64,000 nucleotides of DNA from positions 1 through 64,000 of the forward strand of contig CAVTSO010000001.1 in the NCBI GenBank assembly GCA_963737445.1, read 5' to 3'. The position numbers were made by a program, and so were the translations under genes. The stretch comes from JAICYJ01 sp963737445 (GTDB lineage Bacteria; Actinomycetota; Thermoleophilia; Gaiellales; JAICJC01). A model generated the notes under the pieces. That model did not search any database and was not told where the DNA came from. It was given only the letters and a program-made list of their open reading frames with translations. Of this stretch, positions 47,545 through 55,340 are shown piece after piece (position 1 is the first letter of the stretch; the number at the start of each line of letters is the position of its first letter).

Positions 47545-47898
47545 ATGAGGAAACGCCTGCCCGTGATCGCGTGTTGCACGCCGCTGGCCGGCTCGTCGCT
47601 GTCCGACCAGGACGCGGCCGAGCTGGAGCGGCTGTTCAAGGTGCTGGCCGATCGCAACCGTGTGAAGATCCTGAACATCCTGCTCCGCGCCCGCGGACAG
47701 GCCGTGTGCGTGTGCGAGTTCACCGACCAGCTCGACCTCGCCCAGCCGACGGTCAGCTACCACCTGAAGCTACTGCGCGAGGCGGGGCTGCTGGATCGCG
47801 AGAAGCGCGGCACGTTCGCCTACTTCCGGGTGCGGCCCGCGGCGATGGAGCGGCTGCACTCACTGGTGGAGCCCGCCGCGCTGGCCAAAGCGGTTTAG
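47545..47898 (+). CDS. arsR: ArsR-family metalloid-responsive repressor
   Basis: An intact 117-residue winged-helix protein: LERLFKVLADRNRVKILNIL, then GQAVCVCEFTDQLDLAQ with the paired cysteines of the As(III)-binding CVC motif, then PTVSYHLKLLREAGLL as recognition helix and KRGTFAYFRVRPAAMERL as wing. A CC pair near the N-terminus (VIACCTPL) may add to the metal site. It should repress its own operon and release DNA on arsenite or antimonite. The genes that follow encode an aquaporin and an arsenate reductase, confirming the role. Confidence 0.85.
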   Translation: MRKRLPVIACCTPLAGSSLSDQDAAELERLFKVLADRNRVKILNILLRARGQAVCVCEFTDQLDLAQPTVSYHLKLLREAGLLDREKRGTFAYFRVRPAAMERLHSLVEPAALAKAV

Positions 47899-47927
47899 AT
47901 GATTGATTCCACGGGCTGGGAGATCGA

Positions 47928-48629
47928 GTGACGATCGGGCTGGCACGACAGGCCCTGGCCGAGCTGATCGGCACGTTCGCGCTGGTGTTCGCCGGCTGCG
48001 GGGCGATCATGGTCGACGCCACGACGCACGCGCTCGGCCACGTCGGCGTGGCGATCAGCTTCGGACTGGTGATCATGGTCATGATCTACGCGGTCGGGCA
48101 CATCTCGGGCGCCCACTTCAACCCGGCGGTCACGTTCGCGTTCGCGCTGACGCGCCACTTCCCCTGGCGGCGGCTCGCGGTCTACTGGCCGGCGCAGCTG
48201 GCGGGCGCGCTGGCGGCGGCGCTGGTGCTGCGCGGCTCGCTCGGGAACGTGGCGCACGTGGGAGCGACACTGCCCAGCGGCTCCGACGGGCAGGCGTTCC
48301 TGTGGGAGAGCGTGCTCACGTTCCTCCTGATGTTCGTGATCATGGCGGTGGCCACCGACACGCGCGCGGTGGGCGAGGCGGCCGCGATCGCGATCGGCGG
48401 CACGGTCGGGCTGGATGCGATGTTCGGCGGGCCCATCACCGGCGCGTCGATGAACCCAGCCCGCTCGCTCGGGCCGGCCATCGCCGGCGGTGATTACACG
48501 GCCATCTGGGTGTACATCGCGGCGCCGCTGCTGGGAGCCGCCCTGGCGGCCGCCGTCTACCAGTTCCTGCGGGCCGAGGCGCGCCCTCCCGTGGCCGAGC
48601 AGGTCCCGGCAGCGAGGGACGCGGCGTGA
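47928..48629 (+). CDS. aquaporin-family channel in the ars operon (AqpS-like)
   Basis: An intact 233-residue MIP protein with six helices and both NPA loops, SGAHFNPAVTF and ITGASMNPARSLGP. An aquaglyceroporin inside an ars operon can serve as the arsenite exit path in place of a pump, as known for AqpS in Sinorhizobium; that function here is inference. The selectivity-filter residues cannot be judged by eye. Start GTG 47,928 lies 29 bases after arsR. Its stop overlaps the arsC GTG by four bases (GTGA). Confidence 0.75.
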   Translation: MTIGLARQALAELIGTFALVFAGCGAIMVDATTHALGHVGVAISFGLVIMVMIYAVGHISGAHFNPAVTFAFALTRHFPWRRLAVYWPAQLAGALAAALVLRGSLGNVAHVGATLPSGSDGQAFLWESVLTFLLMFVIMAVATDTRAVGEAAAIAIGGTVGLDAMFGGPITGASMNPARSLGPAIAGGDYTAIWVYIAAPLLGAALAAAVYQFLRAEARPPVAEQVPAARDAA

Positions 48630-49024
48630 GCCACGTGCTGTTCGTCTGCATCCAGAACGCGGGGCGCTCCCAGATCGCGCAGGCGCTGTTCGAGCGGGCT
48701 GCGGCCGGGCGGCACCAGGCGCGCTCGGCCGGCAGCCGGCCCGCCGCCGCGGTCCACCCCGAGGTCGTCGAGGTGATGGCGGAGGCCGGCATCGACCTCT
48801 CCGGCAAGGTGCCGCACGAGCTGGACATGGACGACATGCGGTGGGCCGACCTGGTGGTGACGATGGGCTGCGGCGATGAGTGCCCGTACGTTCCGGGCAA
48901 GCGTTACGTCGACTGGGAGCTGCCCGACCCGGCGGGGCAGCCGACGGCGGCCGTGCGCGCGATCCGCGACGAGATCTCTGCGCGTGTGCAGCGTCTCGTG
49001 GCGGAACTCTCGAACACTGGCTAG
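48626..49024 (+). CDS. arsC: arsenate reductase, thioredoxin-coupled LMW-phosphatase type
   Basis: An intact 132-residue protein. HVLFVCIQNAGRSQIAQALF is the phosphatase-like C-x5-R-S loop with the nucleophilic cysteine, and VVTMGCGDECPYVPGKRYVD has the second and third redox cysteines typical of the thioredoxin-linked ArsC class. DWELPDPAGQPTAAVRAIRD is the conserved Asp-Pro segment. It reduces arsenate to arsenite, which the adjacent channel could release. Overlapping start with the channel gene indicates coupling. The stop overlaps the convergent GFA-family gene. Confidence 0.9.
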   Translation: MSHVLFVCIQNAGRSQIAQALFERAAAGRHQARSAGSRPAAAVHPEVVEVMAEAGIDLSGKVPHELDMDDMRWADLVVTMGCGDECPYVPGKRYVDWELPDPAGQPTAAVRAIRDEISARVQRLVAELSNTG

Positions 49025-49413
49025 ACGGCGTACTCCTGGAACTGGGGCAGGTCGTCGGTGATCTCGTACCAGGGCGCCTTCGACCCGACGAAGATGTGGT
49101 GGTCGGGCCGGATGCTGGGCGCGTCGATCAGCGAGCCCATGGCCACGTGCACGTACTCGCCGTCCCGCACGACCGAGAACAGGAAGCAGCCGCACGAACG
49201 GCAGCGGGTGTCGTTGGCGTCGGGGTCGCCGAAAACGGCCAGGCTGTTGTGACCCTCGCTGATCTCGAGCTTGCTGCGCTCGATACCCGCGAACGCTTTG
49301 AACGCCGAACCGGTGGCGGCGCGACAGCCCGAGCAGTGGCAGTTGGCGGCGTAGCGGAACTCGTCGGCGACCGTGAACCGCACCTCACCGCAGCGACAGC
49401 CGCCGGTCAGCAT
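49021..49413 (-). CDS. GFA/CENP-V-family zinc protein
   Basis: An intact 130-residue protein with the zinc-binding pattern of the glutathione-dependent formaldehyde-activating (GFA) fold: LTGGCRCGEVRFTV, ANCHCSGCRAATGSAFKA and NDTRCRSCGCFLFSV. The last block APWYEITDDLPQFQEYAV is also typical. Enzymatic activity has been shown for few members, and the substrate is uncertain here. Its 3' end overlaps arsC by four bases, so it is convergent and not part of the ars operon. The ErpA-like gene lies nine bases upstream on the same strand. Confidence 0.8.
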   Translation of the reverse strand: MLTGGCRCGEVRFTVADEFRYAANCHCSGCRAATGSAFKAFAGIERSKLEISEGHNSLAVFGDPDANDTRCRSCGCFLFSVVRDGEYVHVAMGSLIDAPSIRPDHHIFVGSKAPWYEITDDLPQFQEYAV

Positions 49414-49422
49414 CGGACGACG

Positions 49423-49791
49423 CTAGGCGCAGCCGTTGCCGGGCTTGGGGCTGTAGGGCCCCTCGATCCCGTCCTTGGCCTGAAACGAGGAGTTGCAGCC
49501 GCAGGTGGCGGCCACGTTGGGGTTGTCGAACGAGAACCCGGCACCGATCAGGCCGTCCTTGTAGTCGACGACCGAGCCTTCCAGGTAGGGCAGGCTGACG
49601 GGATCGACCACCACCCGCACGCCGTGGCTCTCGAGCGTCAGGTCGTCGGGATCGGAGCCGCTGTCGAATCCGATCGCGTACTGGAAGCCGGAACAGCCAC
49701 CGCCCTCGACGGCCAGGCGCAGCACGCTACCCGGCTCATCGGCGGCCAGTGTCTTGACCTTCTGGGCGGCTGCTTCGGTGAGGCTGATCAT
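49423..49791 (-). CDS. A-type Fe-S carrier (IscA/ErpA/HesB family)
   Basis: An intact 122-residue protein from ATG 49,789-49,791. It starts MISLTEAAAQKVKTLAADEP and has the three family cysteines: LAVEGGGCSGFQYAIGF and VAATCGCNSSFQAKDG. These carriers deliver Fe-S clusters to target proteins. A C-terminal GPYSPKPGNGCA adds a fourth cysteine not conserved in the family. It is divergent from the ArsR-ferredoxin gene across a palindromic operator; a shared regulation of Fe-S and redox genes is plausible. Confidence 0.85.
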   Translation of the reverse strand: MISLTEAAAQKVKTLAADEPGSVLRLAVEGGGCSGFQYAIGFDSGSDPDDLTLESHGVRVVVDPVSLPYLEGSVVDYKDGLIGAGFSFDNPNVAATCGCNSSFQAKDGIEGPYSPKPGNGCA

Positions 49792-49815
49792 GCACCGCAG
49801 ACTAGCACTCGCACC

Positions 49816-49845
49816 TGTCATATGAGCAATCGCTCATGCTAGGAT
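49816..49845 (+). promoter_or_regulatory. palindromic operator and promoter between the Fe-S carrier and ArsR-ferredoxin genes
   Basis: ATGAGC-AATC-GCTCAT (49,822-49,837) is a perfect 6-4-6 dyad of the kind bound by ArsR/SmtB repressors. TAGGAT (49,840-49,845) is a -10 immediately after it, so a bound repressor would block the promoter. Transcription would begin near the GTG at 49,852, possibly leaderless. The site also lies in front of the divergent gene. Confidence 0.6.
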
Positions 49846-49851
49846 CGGGGG

Positions 49852-50544
49852 GTGCGCGTCCACCCCTCTCGCTGCCCCGACCGCCTGCTCGACGCCGAGA
49901 TGGCCGAGCGGGTGGCGGTCACCATGCAGGCGCTGGCCTCGCCCAGCCGGGTGCGGCTGCTGGCGTGCCTGGCGGCATCGCCCTGTTCGGTCGGCGACCT
50001 GGTGACGGCCGTTGAGCTCGAGCAGTCGGCCGTCTCCCACCACCTGCGCACGCTGCGCGAACTCGGGGTGGTGGTCGGCCGCCGGCGCGGCCGGCGAGTG
50101 ATCTACGCGCTCCACGACAACCACATCCGCACGCTGCTGGACGAGGCTGTTCGCCATGTCCAGCCCGTCGCCGCGCGGGCCGCCGAGCGGCGGCCGGCCG
50201 TTGCCGAAACTGACACAGATACCGGGAGGTACCTGACCGTGACCTACATCATCGCCGAGCCCTGCATCGACGTGAAGGACAAGTCCTGCATCGACGTCTG
50301 CCCCGTCGACTGCATCCACGAGGTCGACCGGATGCTGGTGATCGACGCCGAGGAGTGCATCGACTGCGGCGCCTGCGAGCCGGAGTGCCCGGTCGAGGCG
50401 ATCTTCCCCGAGGACGCGCTGCCCGACAAGTGGGAGCCGTTCGTGAAGATCAACTACGCCTACCCCGACGGCGACGCGATCAACGACCTGGTGGACACCT
50501 ACGCCACCGAGCACAACGTCCAGAACACGCCGCCGGCGGCGTAG
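49852..50544 (+). CDS. ArsR-family regulator continuous with a 7Fe ferredoxin
   Basis: One open frame of 230 codons. Residues 17-105 are an ArsR winged helix (ALASPSRVRLLACLAAS, LEQSAVSHHLRTLRELGVVV, RRVIYALHDNHIRTLLDE) without the CVC metal site. A polar linker (RPAVAETDTDTGRYL) leads without a stop into a complete FdxA-type ferredoxin. Its clusters are CIDVKDKSCIDVCPVDC (3Fe-4S half) and CIDCGACEPECPVE (4Fe-4S half), ending NTPPAA. An internal GTG at 50,239 has GGGAGG nine bases upstream and is exactly where FdxA normally starts. So the protein may be a true fusion, or two proteins made from one frame by internal initiation. Confidence 0.8.
   Translation: MRVHPSRCPDRLLDAEMAERVAVTMQALASPSRVRLLACLAASPCSVGDLVTAVELEQSAVSHHLRTLRELGVVVGRRRGRRVIYALHDNHIRTLLDEAVRHVQPVAARAAERRPAVAETDTDTGRYLTVTYIIAEPCIDVKDKSCIDVCPVDCIHEVDRMLVIDAEECIDCGACEPECPVEAIFPEDALPDKWEPFVKINYAYPDGDAINDLVDTYATEHNVQNTPPAA
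50239..50544 (+). CDS. fdxA: 7Fe ferredoxin from internal start (alternative product)
   Basis: Starting at GTG 50,239 (VTYIIAEPCIDVKDKSCID) the product is 101 residues, the usual FdxA length, with one 3Fe-4S and one 4Fe-4S site: Cys spacing CxxxxxxC-x3-CPVDC and CxxCxxCxxxCP. The Shine-Dalgarno GGGAGG at 50,224-50,229 supports independent translation. It would carry electrons to cytoplasmic reductases or cytochromes P450. It is listed separately because initiation here and read-through from ArsR are both possible. Confidence 0.65.
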   Translation: MTYIIAEPCIDVKDKSCIDVCPVDCIHEVDRMLVIDAEECIDCGACEPECPVEAIFPEDALPDKWEPFVKINYAYPDGDAINDLVDTYATEHNVQNTPPAA

Positions 50545-50550
50545 CCGAGG

Positions 50551-51807
50551 TCAGCCGACGAGGCTGGCGGCGAGGCCCACCAGTGCGCAGGCCGCCACCG
50601 TGCTGACGACGCCCACGCGGAACCGCCAGACGCCGATGAAGGCGGCGGCGGCCAGAGGGATCACCAGCCAGTCGGGATCGCCGCCGGGGAAAGCCGCGTG
50701 GCGGGCGACGAACACGGCAAGCGCGGCGATCACCCCGACCACGGCGATGGTGACGCCCTGCAGGGAGTTGGCGAACGAGCCGGTGTGGCGGATGCGGTCG
50801 ATCACCGGCGCCCCGCTGATGATGAACACGAACGAGGGCAGGAACGTGCAGAGCGTGACGATGGTGGCGCCCAGCAGCCCCCAGGCGAGGCCGCCCTCGA
50901 CGTTGTAGGCGGCGACGAACCCGACGAAGGTGTTGACCATGATCAGCGGGCCGGGGGTCGACTCGCCCAGCGCCAGCCCCGCCACCATGTCCTGCGAGGT
51001 CAGCCAGCCGTAATGGTTGACGGCGGCGCTGGCCACGAACGGCAGCACCGCGTAGGCGCCGCCGAAGGTGATCAGAGCAGCGAGCGTGAAGAAGCCGGCC
51101 AGCTGCGCGACGAAGCCGCCGGCCAGCAGCAGGACGGCGACCGGGATCAGCCAGATCGCGAGCGAGAGCAGGAAGCGGCGACGCAGGCCGGAGTCGAGCG
51201 GCGCTCCCTCCTCCGCCGGCTCCCCGCCCGCGCGCAGGTGCGGGTCGCCGCCACCGAGCAGGGGGTGACCGCGCCGGCCGACGAGATACCCGGTGAGCGC
51301 CGCGGCCGCGATCACGATCGGGAACGGCACCCCAACCACGATCAGGGCGAAGGCGGCCGCCGCCAGCACCACGCCGGCGGCGTCATGGATCACGCGCCCG
51401 CCGATCCGGATCAGCGCGGCCGCGACCAGCGCGATCACGGCCGCGCCCAGGCCGCGCACGACTCCGGCGATGGCGGTGACCTCGCCGTACTCGACGTAGA
51501 TCGCGCTCATCCCGCACAGCAGCACGAACGACGGCGCCACGAACAGGCCGCCGGCGGTGATCGCGCCGCGCACGCCGTACATCGAGTAGCCGATGTAGGA
51601 GGCCAGCTGCTGGGCCTCGGGACCGGGCAGCGCCATGCAGAAGTTGAGGGCGTGCAGGAAGCGGCGCTCGGAGATCCAGCGGCGGCGCTCGACCAGCTCG
51701 TCGTGCATGATCGCGATCTGCCCGGCGGGCCCACCGAAGCTGATGCATCCGAGCTTCAGCCAGAAGCGGAAGGCCTCCGACTCGGAGGGGCGGGGGCTCG
51801 CGGTCAT
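50551..51807 (-). CDS. chrA: chromate transporter (CHR family, long chain)
   Basis: An intact 418-residue protein made of two CHR halves. The N-half has GCISFGGPAGQIAIMHDELV, WISERRFLHALNFCMALPGP and QQLASYIGYSMYG. The C-half has ALITFGGAYAVLPFVASAAV and ALGESTPGPLIMVNTFVGFV, the conserved GGxxxVxP and PGPL motifs of ChrA. It exports chromate using the proton gradient. The start ATG 51,805-51,807 (MTASPRP) is chosen because the family begins here; upstream codons cross the next gene. It lies near the ars and ferredoxin genes, making this a metal-resistance block. Confidence 0.85.
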   Translation of the reverse strand: MTASPRPSESEAFRFWLKLGCISFGGPAGQIAIMHDELVERRRWISERRFLHALNFCMALPGPEAQQLASYIGYSMYGVRGAITAGGLFVAPSFVLLCGMSAIYVEYGEVTAIAGVVRGLGAAVIALVAAALIRIGGRVIHDAAGVVLAAAAFALIVVGVPFPIVIAAAALTGYLVGRRGHPLLGGGDPHLRAGGEPAEEGAPLDSGLRRRFLLSLAIWLIPVAVLLLAGGFVAQLAGFFTLAALITFGGAYAVLPFVASAAVNHYGWLTSQDMVAGLALGESTPGPLIMVNTFVGFVAAYNVEGGLAWGLLGATIVTLCTFLPSFVFIISGAPVIDRIRHTGSFANSLQGVTIAVVGVIAALAVFVARHAAFPGGDPDWLVIPLAAAAFIGVWRFRVGVVSTVAACALVGLAASLVG

Positions 51808-51886
51808 CGCGCGAGATGATAGAGAGCGCAGGCCGGGGATAGCGGCCCAGCGCATATGCTTGCGCATCAACCAGATGGAGGTAGCA

Positions 51887-52489
51887 ATGGACGAGATCGT
51901 TCCCGACGCCGAAGCCTGGGCAATCGCCCACGACTTCACCCCGACAGAGTCGGAGCCCAACGGCGCGACTCCGCTCCTGCGCGAGGGCATGATGGGGATC
52001 GCCGCGACCAGCTACGCGGGGTACGTGCTCGGCCGTGACGCGACGCTGTACGAGTTCTCGGTGGGATCGCCGACGGTGTCCGACGCGTTCGGGGGCGGTG
52101 GCGTCGACGGCAGCTGGTTCACGCTGTTCGTCGTGCCGATCGACGACCCGGGATTCCGGCGGCTGACGGTACACCCCAAGAAGCAGTCCGACCGCGACTG
52201 GTGGAACCGGCTGCTCGGCCGCGACGACGTGCGCGAGACCGGCGACGTCGACTTCGACGAGCACCACCAGGTGATCGCCTCGTCGGACGTCGACAACGAA
52301 CGCTTCGCCGAGCTGGTCGGCAGCGACCTGATCACCCTGATGAATGCGAACACGGATCTGCTGGTCGAGGTGGAACGGAGCGAAGAGGGCGACGCGGCGC
52401 TGCTCGTGGCCCTGCCGGGGATCGGTATCGGCGACGCGGGACTCGACCGGCTGCTGGCCGCCACCGAGCACGTGGTCGGCCTCTTCTAG
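51887..52489 (+). CDS. uncharacterised acidic cytoplasmic protein (200 aa)
   Basis: ATG 51,887 has GGAGGT five bases upstream. The protein starts MDEIVPDAEAWAIAHDFTPT, is acidic throughout and has no signal or membrane helix. Patterns such as SYAGYVLGRDATLYEFSVGS, WFTLFVVPIDDPGFRRLTVH and EHHQVIASSDVDNERFAELV suggest an alpha/beta fold seen in actinobacterial proteins of unknown function. No catalytic motif is visible. Divergent from chrA by about 80 bases. Confidence 0.6.
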   Translation: MDEIVPDAEAWAIAHDFTPTESEPNGATPLLREGMMGIAATSYAGYVLGRDATLYEFSVGSPTVSDAFGGGGVDGSWFTLFVVPIDDPGFRRLTVHPKKQSDRDWWNRLLGRDDVRETGDVDFDEHHQVIASSDVDNERFAELVGSDLITLMNANTDLLVEVERSEEGDAALLVALPGIGIGDAGLDRLLAATEHVVGLF

Positions 52490-52493
52490 AGCG

Positions 52494-52712
52494 ATGCTGC
52501 GCATTGCCATACCGGTGGTTGCGGTGATGCTGGCGCTGCTGACCGGCCTGGGCACGAAGGCGCCCGACCGTTCGTTCCCGATCTACCCGCGGCCGGGCGG
52601 GCCGCCGCGGGCGGCGGCGGCGATGGTCAAGGGGATCTCGCTCTCGGTACCGCGGCGGGCGTCGACCACGGCCGACAACAGCGTGCGGTTCCAGGTCGAC
52701 CCGAACCCGTAG
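52494..52712 (+). CDS. small exported or anchored peptide (72 aa)
   Basis: ATG 52,494 lies just after the preceding stop. The first 18 residues LRIAIPVVAVMLALLTGLG form a signal or anchor helix; the rest (KAPDRSFPIYPRPGGPPRAA) is Pro/Arg-rich. No ribosome-binding site is clear beyond AGAGCG. I do not recognise a family. It is included because position and helix suggest a real gene. Confidence 0.35.
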   Translation: MLRIAIPVVAVMLALLTGLGTKAPDRSFPIYPRPGGPPRAAAAMVKGISLSVPRRASTTADNSVRFQVDPNP

Positions 52713-52735
52713 ACCCGGTTCGCGGCCGGGCGGGC

Positions 52736-52860
52736 CGGTGTCAAACACCGCTTCGGCCACCGTTGGCGCTCTGGCACACGACCCTGACACCTGTCACAGT
52801 GCCTGTAACCACGATTTGTGGAGAACAGCCGATTCCGCTCCCGGGAGGTGTCAAACACCG
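52736..52860. repeat. two palindromic repeats (CGGTGTCAAACACCG type) with flanks
   Basis: CGGTGT-CAA-ACACCG (52,736-52,750) is a perfect dyad. A second copy, GGTGT-CAA-ACACC (52,847-52,859), lies 110 bases on. Both are followed by a similar CTTCGGC/ACTCGGC block, so the repeat unit is about 25 bases. Between them is another dyad TGACACCTGTCA (52,785-52,796). This looks like a REP-type intergenic repeat family near the MFS gene 3' end. Confidence 0.5.
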
Positions 52861-52934
52861 ACTCGGCGGCCGTGGCATTCCCGGCGCGCCATCGTTGCGG
52901 GCCGTGACGCGGACGTAACGCGGAGTCGGCCTGC

Positions 52935-54389
52935 TCAGCGGTGGGGTTCGCCGGCCTTTGGGAGCCACACGAAGGCCACGACCGAGCCCGCGATGCAGAG
53001 CCCGATGCTGGCCAGGATGCCGGCCCGGAAGGCCGTGATCGTGGCGTCGCGCTGGTCGGGCGTGAGGTGCTTCGCGAACGGGTCGATGTTGTGGTGTGTT
53101 GCCGTTGCAGCAAACACCAGCGTGATCACCACGCCAAGCACCGGCGTCGCAATCAGCCCGCCCAGGCGCGACACCGTCGTGTTCACCCCCGCCGCGATCC
53201 CGGCGAACTCGTCCGGCGCTGCCTTCAGCGCCGTCGCCGTGATCGGCGCCACCAGCATCGCCAGCCCCAGCGCCAGCACCAGCACACCAGGCAGCGGCCG
53301 CAGCGGGTTCGTCGACGTCACGAACATCAGCAGCACGTAGCCGGCCGACATCACCAGCGGCGCAGCCGTCAGGTACCGCCGCGGCCCGTCCCGGTCGGCC
53401 AGCCGCCCGAAGCGGGCGGCCAGCACGAACATGACCAGGCTGATCGGCACGAACACCAGCGACGCCCGCGACGGCGAGTAGCCGGCCGCACCCGACTGCA
53501 GATACAGCGCCAGGTAGAAGCTCGACCCGCCCAGCGCCGCGTACACGAGCAGCGTGTAGACGTTCGCGGCCACGAACACCCGCGCGCGCAGGAGCTCCAG
53601 CGGCAGGATCGGATTCGCCCCGCGCCGCTCGCTGACCACGAACAGCGCCAGCCCCGCCAGCGACAGCCCGAACGCCCACAGCACCGACGCGAATCCGACC
53701 TGCGCCCCCTCGATCAGCCCGTAGGTGAGCGCACCGAAGGTGAGCGCGATCGCCACCGCTCCCACCGGCTGCAACGGCCGCGGGTGCGCCGGCAGCGCCT
53801 CACGGTCGCGCCCGTACCACGCCGCGGCGATGGCCACCAGCGCCGCCGGCAAGTTGATCAGGAAGATCAGCCGCCACGACGCGTACTGGACCAGCAGGCC
53901 GCCGGCGGGAGGGCCGATCATCGAGCTGATCCCGCTCCAGGCCGTCCACTGCCCGACCGCACGGCCGCTGTCCGCGCCGTACGTGGCACGCAGCAGCGCA
54001 AGGCTGTTGGTGGTCAGCATCGCCCCCGCCACCCCCTGCAGCACCCGCGCCGCGATCAGCATCGCGGTGTTGGGCGCGATCGCCGCAAGCAGCGACGCCG
54101 CGGCGAACCCCGCCACGCCCGACACGAACAGCCGCCAGCGCCCGTAGCGGTCGCCGAGCGATCCGGCCACGATGTACAGCGACGCGACCGCCAGCGAATA
54201 CGACAGTGCGATCCACTGCTGGGCGCCGAGGCCGGCGCTCAGGTCGCGGCCGATCGTGGGCAGCGCGATGTTGACGACCGACGCATCCACGAACGCCATC
54301 GACGACCCGAGGATGGTGGCGATCAGGATCATCCGCCGCCGGCGGACGACGTCCTCGGGCAGCGCGGCGACCGAATCGACCGTCGTCAT
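52935..54389 (-). CDS. MFS exporter, DHA2 family (14 TMS)
   Basis: An intact 484-residue protein from ATG 54,387-54,389. It has about 14 helices, motif A at GSLGDRYGRWRLFVSGVAG, motif C-like at GPPAGGLLVQYASWRLIFLI and the family's ASVVNIALPTIGRDLS near the N-terminus. DHA2 exporters expel drugs or toxic metabolites using protons; the substrate is unknown. The gene is divergent from the zinc-ribbon gene by about 50 bases. Its 3' end is followed by the palindromic repeats. Confidence 0.85.
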   Translation of the reverse strand: MTTVDSVAALPEDVVRRRRMILIATILGSSMAFVDASVVNIALPTIGRDLSAGLGAQQWIALSYSLAVASLYIVAGSLGDRYGRWRLFVSGVAGFAAASLLAAIAPNTAMLIAARVLQGVAGAMLTTNSLALLRATYGADSGRAVGQWTAWSGISSMIGPPAGGLLVQYASWRLIFLINLPAALVAIAAAWYGRDREALPAHPRPLQPVGAVAIALTFGALTYGLIEGAQVGFASVLWAFGLSLAGLALFVVSERRGANPILPLELLRARVFVAANVYTLLVYAALGGSSFYLALYLQSGAAGYSPSRASLVFVPISLVMFVLAARFGRLADRDGPRRYLTAAPLVMSAGYVLLMFVTSTNPLRPLPGVLVLALGLAMLVAPITATALKAAPDEFAGIAAGVNTTVSRLGGLIATPVLGVVITLVFAATATHHNIDPFAKHLTPDQRDATITAFRAGILASIGLCIAGSVVAFVWLPKAGEPHR

Positions 54390-54439
54390 CGCAGCCCGGG
54401 GGCTTGCGGAGAGGGTGTACTTGCTGTCACGATGTGGTC

Positions 54440-54649
54440 ATGAGCGTCGCCTTCGAGGTGGTCGAGGCACCCTATCCGTACGTCTGTGCGGTGTACACGT
54501 GCCGGTGCGGCGCCACCACCACGCAGCACGGCGAACAGGCGGCGATCGTACCCGCCGGCTGGCGACTCGAGGGCGTGGTCGGCGAGGAGCCGCACGTCGC
54601 CTGTCCGCGCTGCGCCGAGCTGGCGCGCGAGATGCACGCCCGAGACTGA
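54440..54649 (+). CDS. small zinc-ribbon-like protein (69 aa)
   Basis: ATG 54,440 begins MSVAFEVVEAPYPYVCAVYT. Two cysteine pairs, CRCGATTTQ and ACPRCAEL (with VYTC before the first), suggest a small Zn-binding fold. Length and codon use support a real gene. Stop at 54,647 is 10 bases before the metallophosphoesterase GTG, so they may form an operon. No family name is recognised. Confidence 0.5.
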   Translation: MSVAFEVVEAPYPYVCAVYTCRCGATTTQHGEQAAIVPAGWRLEGVVGEEPHVACPRCAELAREMHARD

Positions 54650-54659
54650 GCGACGGGCG

Positions 54660-55325
54660 GTGCACGACGCAGTCCTGTTCGACGTGCACGGCAACCTTGC
54701 GGCGCTCGACGCCGTTCTTGCCGAGGCCCAGGCCGAGGGCTTCGACCGGTTGCTGTTCGGCGGCGACCTGGTGCTGTTCGGCCCCGAGCCGGCCGCGTGC
54801 GTCGACCGCCTGCGCGGGCTGGGCGACCAGCTGGTGGCGATCAAGGGCAACACCGACCGCTACGTGATCGACCGCCAGGACGAGGTCACCCGCTGGGCGG
54901 ATGCGCTGGGAGAGGACCGCCTCGACTGGCTGGACGCCCGGCCCGCCTCGCTCGCCCTACCCGAGCAGGATGCGCTGCTCGTGCACGCGACGCCCCGCGG
55001 CGACGAGGAGATGCTGATGCCGGAAACACCCGCGTCCGAAGCGGCAGCGATGCTGGCCGGCGTCCAGGAGCACACCCTGCTCTGCGGCCACGTGCACATC
55101 CAGTACCGCCGGCCGCTCGCGGGTCACGAGGTGGTCAATCCGGGATCGGTCGGCATGCCCCTGGACGGCGATCCGCGCGCGGCCTGGGCGATCGTCAGCG
55201 AGGGCCAGGTCGAGCTGCGCCGCGTCTCCTACGACGTCGAGGCGGTGGCCGACCGTGTCGAGCGGGAGGGTGGCCCGTTTGCCGGCATGGTGGCACGCCG
55301 ACTGCGCACCGCCCGCCGCGACTGA
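54660..55325 (+). CDS. YfcE/MJ0936-type metallophosphoesterase
   Basis: An intact 221-residue protein with calcineurin-like metal motifs in order: LFDVHGNLAALDAVLAEA (DxH), LLFGGDLVLFGPEP (GGD), VAIKGNTDRYVIDR (GN-x-D), and TLLCGHVHIQYRRPLAGHEV (GHxH). Such proteins hydrolyse phosphodiesters, with small nucleotides as usual substrates. GTG 54,660 is my start; it directly precedes the conserved first strand. The 3' end lies 16 bases from the convergent secreted gene. Confidence 0.8.
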   Translation: MHDAVLFDVHGNLAALDAVLAEAQAEGFDRLLFGGDLVLFGPEPAACVDRLRGLGDQLVAIKGNTDRYVIDRQDEVTRWADALGEDRLDWLDARPASLALPEQDALLVHATPRGDEEMLMPETPASEAAAMLAGVQEHTLLCGHVHIQYRRPLAGHEVVNPGSVGMPLDGDPRAAWAIVSEGQVELRRVSYDVEAVADRVEREGGPFAGMVARRLRTARRD

Positions 55326-55340
55326 CGGGTCAGGCCGCGG

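Noticed and set aside
52736..52860. CRISPR-like repeats
   Set aside because: Only two copies with unlike spacers and no cas gene; a palindromic intergenic repeat fits better.
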